Below are positions 55,660-64,000 of a stretch of DNA of 64,000 nucleotides, piece after piece. Origin of the DNA: Deroplatys truncata (taxonomy: Eukaryota > Arthropoda > Insecta > Mantodea > Mantidae); the NCBI GenBank assembly GCA_030765065.1, contig CM060975.1:105110094-105174093 (forward strand), given 5' to 3'. Position numbers and translations under genes: made by a program. The notes under the pieces were generated by a model, which was not told the DNA's origin, searched no databases, and was given only the letters and a program-made list of their open reading frames with translations. Within the stretch, counting starts at the first letter, position 1. The number at the start of each line of letters is the position of its first letter.

Positions 55660-55880
55660 CATCGGGATTTATGGCCATGCGGTCTAAGGCATGATAGGAG
55701 TAGCTAACCTATCAAGACCAAGGATTCGTAGGATCGAATCTCGGTAAAATGTATGTTCTGCACTCAATTGAAACTGTGGAAAAGGATGGGGAGGGCTCAA
55801 CTAAAGCAAGCGGTGTGACGGCACGGTTGGATGCTGACGGGTTTCAATTGAGTGCAAAACGCTGCATAGTCAGAGGTTTG
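55660..55880 (+). repeat. tRNA-Leu-like SINE head
   Basis: TATGGCCATGCGGTCTAAGGC matches the D-arm and A box of leucine tRNAs (GGCCGAGCGGTCTAAGGC). A B-box-like GGATCGAATCTC follows about 55 bases on, with room for a long variable arm. A body of about 130 bases follows, and the 3' limit is uncertain. Confidence 0.6.
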
Positions 55881-56005
55881 CACCCCGAAGTAACAAAAAT
55901 ATTTTTTCGTTTGTGTTTTTATTCTTACTCTAAGCGAAAGAAACCTTCTAACTCATTTAGTATTTTCAGTGCGTCCTTTAAGAAGTTTTCTCGTTCTAGG
56001 AGTAT

Positions 56006-56054
<49 letters not shown>
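56006..56054 (+). repeat. GT microsatellite
   Basis: About 23 GT units passing into GC/GT. It makes artificial open frames on both strands. Confidence 0.95.
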
Positions 56055-56057
<3 letters not shown>

Positions 56058-56440
56058 CTTGTGCTTGGGCATATTTACTGTCTTCCACAGCAAAGAAAGT
56101 CCCCGGGAATGAAGGGCAGAGGGGAAATTGCTGATTATACACGGTCCGAACCCTGCCTTCTTGCTTATGTCACCCTTATATATGACACACACGACAGCTC
56201 AGTTGAATAGTTTTACTCCTTGCGTAGCATGCGTTCTCTGTCACACATTAACTGTCCTTGTCGCACTTTTTCCAAACAGATAAGGTTAGCACATTCCTGT
56301 CAGGGACTTTCTTTCCGTTGGCGAACAGTAGGCACCAGTTACCGTATCATAGGACTGGCGCTGGGCGCATGTTGAAGCTATAGTTGCTAATATAATCATA
56401 GCCATCCTACACAATATTCGTACCGAAAAACTAGCTTAAA
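56055..56440. other. Non-coding stretch
   Basis: No feature recognised. Confidence 0.5.
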
Positions 56441-57287
56441 AAGCTTGGTATATGCATTCACAAGACTTTCCCGACCCATCATAACTTATTTTTATATTTT
56501 CTACAAATGATTATTACAAAAATTTATTTTTCATTCTCTTTCATGTTAATCGAGATGCATGTCTGCAGAAAAGTTTTCATTGCACATTATTTCGTTGTGG
56601 GTAGGAAGAGGATCGCTCAGGCGATAGTCGAATCTTTAAAAAGCTCGTTGTATGCTGGCTTTGAAGTGCCACATTCCTTGCACGACATAAATAAAATAAA
56701 GGTGGCTTAGCACTTCAAAAAATGTATAAAGTATTGGAAAATTGAAATCAATATTTCGGAAATGGTTTTCACAAAAAAGACATTGCTGAGTTTTAACGAG
56801 ATCTGCATTTTGCTCTTTGGTTTGCCAGTTATACAATTAAAAAAATTCATTCAGAATGGAAAGTGCTTCATAAGCTATTCCCAAAATAAATAAATAAATA
56901 ATTATAAATAAAATAAATAAATAATAAATATAAACTATTCTAAACATGTGATATTTTAATAAAAATTGTTAGAGTCATTTTCTAGAAAATAACGAACAGT
57001 TTTCAATATAAAGGTTAGTTGAGGGGGGTTTTCTTGAAAATCCTCGTGTTGCATCCTTGGGAGATACTGAACTCCTTATGGTATTTATCCGACATTTTGT
57101 TTTTGAGTTATGTTATTCACAGACATACACGTGCACACGTGGGACTTGTTTTTCTTCTAAATTTTGTTTTTATTCCGGAACTTCAAACATAAGGGGAATT
57201 GCGGAGAAATCTGGATATCGACGTTTGGGTGGAATACGATACTTCCTATCTGCTACTTCTAATAGGTGATAAAGAAAGTAACAAAGG
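56441..57287 (+). repeat. Unclassified ~0.9 kb repeat, copy H
   Basis: Nearly full length but diverged. It starts TTGGTATATGCATTCACAAGACTTTCC, with AATCGAGATGCATGTCTGCAG, TTGGTTTGCCAGTTATAC and GAGTTATGTTATTCACAG, and ends AGGTGATAAAGAAAGTAAC. An AAATA-type simple repeat expansion lies at 56885-56935. Confidence 0.75.
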
Positions 57288-59204
57288 TAGAATAAAAGCA
57301 ATACCAATGAAGAAATTAAAACTGCGATATATTTAGTTTGTTAATAGCCACATCCATGCTTTTATTTTCAGAAATACTATTTGTACTTTGCAATTACATT
57401 TAAAAAACTATTTCTGTCTTTCAGAGAATTCTTTACTCGTACACCTCCTCTTACTCATTCTAGCATTTATCGAACATGTAATTTCTTCAATTATAAACAC
57501 ATATAATGTGTAGCTATTGGTAATTCTACTGGTGATTGTTTACATTACACTGACTCACTCATTTTGTAGTGCTTCCTGTTTAAGAAAGCAAAGTTAACGT
57601 TACGATAAATCTTCAACTACCTAAAGTTAAAGCTAAAATAAGCTTATATATTCTATAACTGATGGAACAGCAATTTATTGAAAATTTTCTTGTAATCTAC
57701 AAATGGTCTAGTAGTTTTAAAATGCTCTGGTTTCCTATGAACAAGAGGCATCGTCAAAGGTACTACGCTTAAATGGTGCAAAATTTTAATGATGTTTCAA
57801 TATAGTTATGTAATTTATTGTTCTTATCAAAAATAATCATCCACATATTTTTGAGGAAGAGGATGCAATAATTTCTGAGCTACTGCCGGGATGCTGCGCT
57901 ACGTCATCGGGCATACACCGCTACCTCTGGTGATTGTTACGGGAAATGTGAAAGCAACGCTATTACGACTTTCTCTGTTACACGCACTGGTCACAATAAT
58001 GTTACATTGTAATCCATTGTCCGAATTGCTGTTTGCTGTTTGTAACTAATGTCACTTAATTACCCTCTCATATGTATGTCTTCGTACCCTAAGCACTGCC
58101 AAATCCTCAGCTTCTCTCAAATAATGTTCTTGCTGAGGTATGTACCCGTGATACTTGTTAATAACATTCAAGTCAAATAGACCTCAAAATCTCGAATGCG
58201 ATTGGCCCAGAATGATGTTTTCACAATCAAAATTATGCTATCTACCAGTTTTGCTATTCATTAAAACTCTAAAGATTGATGACTCGCCTGAGGAACGAAA
58301 TAAGTTTCCAGGTGCTGTTTTTCACAAAATAGTCAACTAGACTTCAAATATAGTGGCATATTAATTTTATTGTCATTACCAGACGCACTGTTGTGCTGTA
58401 CTGTTGCTACCAAATGTAGCATTATTGGGTCTCCTTAGTTGTATTTCGGCTTAACGGTCTTTCCCTTTCTGTTTGAAATTGTCTGGTATGACGCCAGCCC
58501 TGTCTTGCTTTGGCTAGACACGGTTGGTGTGGGCAAGTTAGCGTCTTCGAGTGGAAGTGGTCGTTGGAACCAGACTGTGTGTGGCCGGTCTACGGTCTAT
58601 GGCATCTCCCTCCATCCTGTTTCCTTTGTTAATTATGTAGTCGCCAAACGTTTGTGAATAAATCTCAGGTATGTAAGGGTAATGTGTGTTATGTAATTTC
58701 TCAATATAATATAAAAACTCACGCTTTCCCCTTAAATTTAAACACCAAGGTCCCAGACTTTTTGCTGCCAGCGAGTTGCGCCCCCCCCCATGTGCGTGTT
58801 CGGGTGGCCTAAATTAATCATTTTCTGGTATCCTTTTGGCCTTCACCCCAACATGTAACAATATTCACCATAAGATAAATTGGAACCGATGCAATTAGAA
58901 CAGGTATTTTTTTGGAGAGAAGCTATAATTATAAAATCACAAGGCTGCTGGTGATCTCATATGAAAGTTGCACGAAACTCAAGACATGTACATATCCAGA
59001 GGTGTCTTCGTTGTCACTTTTGTGGGTGTTGCTACCCTAGTTATAGGAGTTTAAATATGTGAATGTGACAATTGCCCATAGACTAATTACAAGTTTCGAG
59101 CATTGTCAAGTACAAAGATAAAAACTTAAATTACAGTTTAGAAAATATATGTGTTTGTTTACATTTTGTTGAAAGTATGAATATTGTATACAGGCTCTTT
59201 CAGC
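57288..59204. other. Non-coding stretch
   Basis: No gene or repeat recognised. A C-run lies near 58782-58789. Confidence 0.4.
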
Positions 59205-60250
59205 ATAGTTAAGTACAAAGAAGAAAATCATTAATATTATATACAGAATTGCTTAAAATATATTTTTTTACACTCTGTTTGAATCTAAAGCTGTTGTTTT
59301 CACATTTTACTTCAGTTGGTAATCGCTTGTGCATATATAAATCAAATATAAAAAGATCTTTGTTTATAGATTTTAAATTATAACTATTTAGGTGGAAGTA
59401 CAATTTACACCTTGTATCGTGACCATGTATTTCATTTGTTTTAGGCTTGTGCAGTTCAGCCAGACAGATTATTTTATATATGTACAAAGACACTACAGTA
59501 AACAGTTTTTCTCTTTTGAAGACTTCCTTGCAGGACTCACGTTTTCCCATTTTGAACATTGTTCTGTACATTTCTTTTGGAGTACTAGAACCCTCTGGAT
59601 GAGGGTATTACTACAGCCACCCCATACTTCTACGCATATTGTATGTGCGAGTAAATTAAGTCATAATGTATAGTTTTGAGAACATTTATGTTACATATTT
59701 TTGCAAGCTCTCTCAACGGGTACAGGCCGTTACTAATTGTTTACATAGGTTGTCAACGTGATTAGTCCATGATATGTATTTATCAACCTGTATACCTAGG
59801 AATTTGTGTGAGAGGGATTCTTTTATCACTGTACCTGCAAGGTTAATATGAAGCATAGCAGCTGTTTTCTTTCTTTCTTTTTAAGTTCAAATTTAATTAT
59901 ATTAGTCTTTTCATAGTAGTTCATGAGGCTTAAGGTTGAAAAAGTTATCTATCCTAAGCGATTCCTGGTAGCTAGTGATTGAAGCTCACAATCATTATTT
60001 GCTTTACAGGTAATAGTGGTGTCATCAGCATAAGTATATTGAATAAGGACAGTATTCGCTGATTACGTAAAGAAAAACTGAACAACCCTCACTAATGTTT
60101 CCTAAAATTTGGGAGATGAATACACATGGAACGATCACCAAAGGAAGTTCCTTGCTTTCCGTTGGTGGGATTTTAAAGTTGAGGCTGCAATTGAAGAGAT
60201 CGCATCCTAATCGTACAATGTGGAGTAGCATAAGACGCACCATGATTTGC
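59205..60250 (-). mobile_element. LINE, 5'-truncated and decayed (reverse transcriptase and C-terminus)
   Basis: Minus strand. A degenerate GxxQG-type motif near 60150, then YADDTTITCKANNDCELQSL near 60010-60035 (the reverse transcriptase active site), HKFLGIQVDKYISWTNHV near 59770, a degraded segment, and a 120-codon open C-terminus (59571-59209) ending YNINDFLLCT. This order (YADD, FLGIxxDxxLxWxxHV, VLQKKxxR) is that of non-LTR retrotransposon ORF2. Clade uncertain (CR1/I-like). Several stops and frame changes. Confidence 0.8.
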
Positions 60251-62284
60251 TGTTACTTCTCTTTACTTAAAGTAAACACACTAGAGCATGAGTTTGTTCA
60301 GAGATTGTGACTGAGATTAAAACCATTCTCAAAGGTGCTTCTAGCCCCAGAAAATATATTAAATGAGCTTAGATGAATTAGATTATAAAGTCTCTGCCTC
60401 AATGAGCCTCCTTGAATCACCTTTCACTAAAATTTCATTCCTTAAAAAAGTACATCACAAAGCTGGACTTATTTTCCATTGGTCCTCAAATCCATATGTA
60501 GATGAAGAGTAAATATTTTGATAAAATGGTGAAATATGGAGGGAAAGAAATGCTTGCACTATCTTCAAATCTCATATGAAACTTTCTAGGATCCCAAAGG
60601 ATCCAAATCATTCAAAAGTTTATACAATGAAGAAATCTTAAGAAGTTGTGAAAGAATGCTAAGTTCACTTCCAACACTGCTATATCGACAATTTTTAAGA
60701 AATTTAAGGTAAGGAGCAAGGATTCAAGATATTAAGAAGGTGGAGAAGCGGATCTTGTAAAATGGGATGAAGTGTGATGTTGACATAGTATCTTTCGGTA
60801 TTAAGAGATACGACGATAAAGGATTTATAAGGGAGCAAATAAAGAGAAAAGTTGGAAGTTAATACAATAGTTTTGCGTATTAGTTTAAGTAATAATTAAA
60901 TAATCGGAACAATTCAGTATAGTAGTTTAAAAGTTTTATGATAAAAATTGTTATTTTGTGAAATGCTATTTGAATATTTATTTTTCCTTAAACTCACTAA
61001 CTTTAAGATTACGTTTAAACATGAACAATTTTGTTTAAAACCCTGACACATTAGATAAGAATGGTTATCTTGGCAATCGTAATCAAATATGATTCAACAA
61101 TTAACTGGTACCATCATTTACAGTGTCAATCTTTGTGCTTGTTTAAAATTAGCGGCTTTGCACGGGTTAAATCAATAAAAGGGAAACAATTCCATTTTTT
61201 TTAATTGAGGAGAAAATGAATACTACACTGGTTGAGAACGACTTAAGCACTCGTCTAAGTTAAATTTTTCTCGAGGACGAATACAACGCAAAAGGCGGCG
61301 ATTTTGTTTGTCAAGAGTACCTACGAGTGATAATCAGCACCTCGATTTTTAAGGAAAACTCTCACTGATAGATAGGGAGTTCTTTCGAAAAGGCCAATCT
61401 GAAAGGACAGGTCAGCAAAGTTTATTTGCTACCGTGGTTCTCCTAATGATTCGTGTAGATGAAATTTCGCACAGCAGCATCTGTCAGTCTTTCGATATGT
61501 ATAAAGCCGCCAAACATCTTTTTCCGCGCAATTGGTGTCCCATCGTTGGTGTCGTTATCATGGAGTAATAAGTCTGCATCCGTGTTGTTCTGTGGGAGTG
61601 AGAGAAAACTCAGTTTTATAATGAAGGAACATTCATTCTTCTATGAATTGTAACAATCATAACAGAAAAGCCCAAAGGATCTTGGACGGCAAGGTAAGTT
61701 TAGATAGGTTAATGTGAAACATACCTCTATTAATGTGCTGATACCGGGTTCTGTCTGATCTAGTTTTGAGAATTTTATAGTGACATGCTGTGAACGAAGT
61801 GATTTATATTGACAATTGCAAAGATCAGTATGCTTTTATATGCTTTTGTAGTATCTCAAATACAATACTTCACACACTGTTCGAATCTTCCATTCTTAGC
61901 AAACAAAAACACAGAATCCAGGCTCTTTTAGATATCAGTACAAGGAGAATTAATGCAACAGTCATACAGTTGTTTAACATACGGTGCCTTTACATGTACG
62001 CTCGGTCAATTTAAAACTGGCAAGGTCTGAGAGACGGAAGCTCGAATCGGGTTCCGTGAGCGCTCGGGAATACCAGATCTTGTTCACAAGACTGCGTATA
62101 TTCTTGCTATAGTTATAATGGGGAACACAACTATAATCACGACGGTCTTCCGAGAAAATAATTCATATACGAGACCTCAAACAGCCACATGTTTCAGAGT
62201 GTTTCAACACTGAACATTTGTAACCGAAACACACTTTACTAATTTATGGTTCTCAAGTGGAATATGACCTAAGCTGGTTACAAG
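60251..62284. other. Non-coding stretch
   Basis: No gene or repeat recognised. Short open frames up to 74 codons without domains. Confidence 0.4.
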
Positions 62285-62370
62285 GACACGGTTACTGCGA
62301 CACTCTTAACTCAGTAATAATGAGTTAGCCTACTGTTCCTGAGGTTACAAGTTCAAATCTCGTGGAACCA
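62285..62370 (+). repeat. tRNA-like sequence
   Basis: A D-arm-like ACTCAGTAATAATGAGT, a B-box-like AGTTCAAATCTC, and partly pairing outer ends (GGTTAC and GGAACC). Too irregular for a working tRNA. Probably a SINE head or tRNA pseudogene. Confidence 0.4.
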
Positions 62371-63097
62371 CTCAACTGTTTTCCCAGTCCGTCATACGAA
62401 TAGATGGCAACCATGACATTAATTCATCGATCGGGAGGAGGTTTCATACTTGTTCAATTTAATTTTGTAACCAAAATTTCACCACTATTGCAATTATATT
62501 AGTAAGTAAAATGAAGTAACACAAGCAATATTATTTAACTATATTATAGTAAACGAGTTGTAAAAAACAAATATATTCGAGCTGCTTGCGTAGAAGTACA
62601 CAGTTTAACCGCTGCTCCGCGCCAAACACGGTGTGGAGGTAACCCAAATCAATGCCTTAAGGCTTGTATGATAGAGTTAGCTAAAGCGATGCACAAAAAT
62701 TGAGTTGTAAACCGCGCGCTCACTCGAAGGGACTTTGAAAAACATTAACTGCTCAAGAGACTAGCCACTTTTAGTTTGGCCGAGTGTACATTTATCTAAG
62801 AAAGAAAAATTATTGATAATGAAAGGTTACATCAAGATGCAAGACTGTGGTTATCTGAAAAAAATTGTGGCGTTGTCTCCATTAGTTACCGCATATTTGG
62901 CGATGTTTTCGCGTCATATCAGCTCCGTACGTATAGCACGTCCTCGCGATTTTTCTCTCATATCACGATGTCAAATGCTGTGTTTCTGAGATAAGCCTAA
63001 TGCGTAAATTTGGCCGATTAGTAATAACATTTTGCCTTTCTGTTGTTAAGTATGAGATGTGTTTTAAAGTAAGTACGGATAATTTTTTTAAAAAAAA
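62371..63097. other. Non-coding stretch
   Basis: No feature recognised. Confidence 0.45.
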
Positions 63098-64000
63098 ATT
63101 CTGATGTGTTACACTCACATGACTTTCTCTACTCTTGTACAAACTCTTATTCTTCATCTATTTCATATTAATCGAGATAAACATTTGCAGAAACGATCTT
63201 TTGACATGCAAAGAGAATTACATTTTACACATAGCGACCAGTTCTAAAAATATTTGACTATCGCTTAAGGCGTATCATGTTCCCCTTGTTTTGTATTTGC
63301 AAGGGCAATATAGAAATACAGTAGCCTTTAAGCATAGACATATCTCTTAATAGCTGGTTGTTAGGTGCAGCACCATTCTCTTTGCCACAGATTAATACTC
63401 TTTGCATATCCAAGACAAAAAAATGAATAACGAATTCCCATTTGAGAAAATAAGTATTGAAAATTTTAAGGGAATAACAAGCAATATCTGGAAAATGGTT
63501 CACTTAACAAAAAAATGTATATGATATAAATTCTGTATTTTAACGCGATCTACATTTTTTGTGTAGTAAAATTTTGTCTATCTCTTATGGTTTACCAGTT
63601 ATGCAAAAGTCGTTCACAATGAAAAATAGTTTTGGAGACATTCCCAGAAAATTGCAGATATACATTTCATTTGTCATGAAAATATCTTAAACATATGACA
63701 TTTTAATCAAAATCGTTATTGCCATTTTTGAGAAAATTAAAATTTTCGAAAAATGTTCCATGTAAAGGGTAATCTGGGGTGGGGGATTTTCTTGAAAACC
63801 TTCGTGTCGCAATCTCTGGAAGATACTGAACCTAAATACCAAGTTTGGTGTTTATCCGGCTGTTCGTTTCTGAGTTATGCTGTTCATATACACACACACG
63901 GACATGTTTCCAAAAATGTTTTTTTTTTATTCAGGGGGTCTCCGCTACAGATCGTTTCCGGCGAAATCTCGGTATCGAATTTTTGGGTGGAATACAATAC
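63098..64000 (+). repeat. Unclassified ~0.9 kb repeat, copy I, cut by the window edge
   Basis: Very close to copy E throughout: TCTGATGTGTTACACTCAC at the start, GGTTGTTAGGTGCAGCACC, TATGGTTTACCAGTTATGC and GAGTTATGCTGTTCATA. The last ~40 bases lie outside the window. The high likeness to copy E suggests recent spread. Confidence 0.82.

Noticed and set aside
55749-56210. 153-codon plus-strand open frame
   Set aside because: It is carried through a GT microsatellite (valine-cysteine repeats) and begins inside a SINE-like body.
1-64000. CRISPR arrays, riboswitches or operon-type gene clusters
   Set aside because: The direct repeats found are microsatellites, transposon copies or local duplications. 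Spliced exons and arthropod mobile elements show nuclear eukaryotic DNA.

Overview
The window is nuclear DNA from an arthropod, most likely an insect. The signs are AT-rich sequence, a spliced leucine-rich-repeat (LRR) gene with GC-rich exons in AT-rich introns, mariner/Tc1-type transposons, a Jockey-like LINE, a Helitron remnant and several tRNA-headed SINE families. A large, repeat-rich, perhaps polyneopteran, genome would fit, but the sequence alone does not fix the order. No bacterial-type genes, CRISPR arrays or operons were seen.

Bases 1-12370 hold the only convincing host gene. It is a minus-strand LRR protein of which four exons (444 codons) can be spliced without breaking frame: 12370-12204 (signal peptide and cysteine-rich N-cap), 10764-10380, 6816-6472 and 5691-5257. 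There is no stop, so the gene continues beyond the left edge. The intron after the last visible exon contains a Ty3/Gypsy LTR retroelement in antisense orientation (1-4669).

From 12.4 to 26 kb the sequence is non-coding apart from mobile DNA: tRNA-like SINE heads, an RNase-H-like LINE scrap (about 17.5 kb), a mariner (19762-21035), and an unclassified repeat (21083-23011) split by a second Tc1/mariner-type element (21462-22759) with a TA target duplication.

Bases 25611-30653 are an LTR related to the one at 3887-4669, split by a 4.2 kb Jockey-like LINE. The LINE has ORF1 and ORF2 joined by a TAATG stop-start, and its 3' untranslated region carries two blocks resembling the internal part of 5S rRNA.

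From 31 to 64 kb the window is a patchwork. It holds many copies of one ~0.9 kb AT-rich repeat with short inverted ends (at least nine substantial copies over the window, more than 10% of its length), a Helitron 3' portion, a transposase N-terminal scrap, two more mariners (38974-40266 and 46556-47735), a second copy of the Tc1/mariner-type element (48161-49482), three copies of one tRNA-derived SINE over the window, a 5'-truncated LINE (about 59.2-60.25 kb) and several local duplications. The best leads are the unclassified repeat family, the 5S-like modules in the LINE tail and the reconstructed LRR gene.
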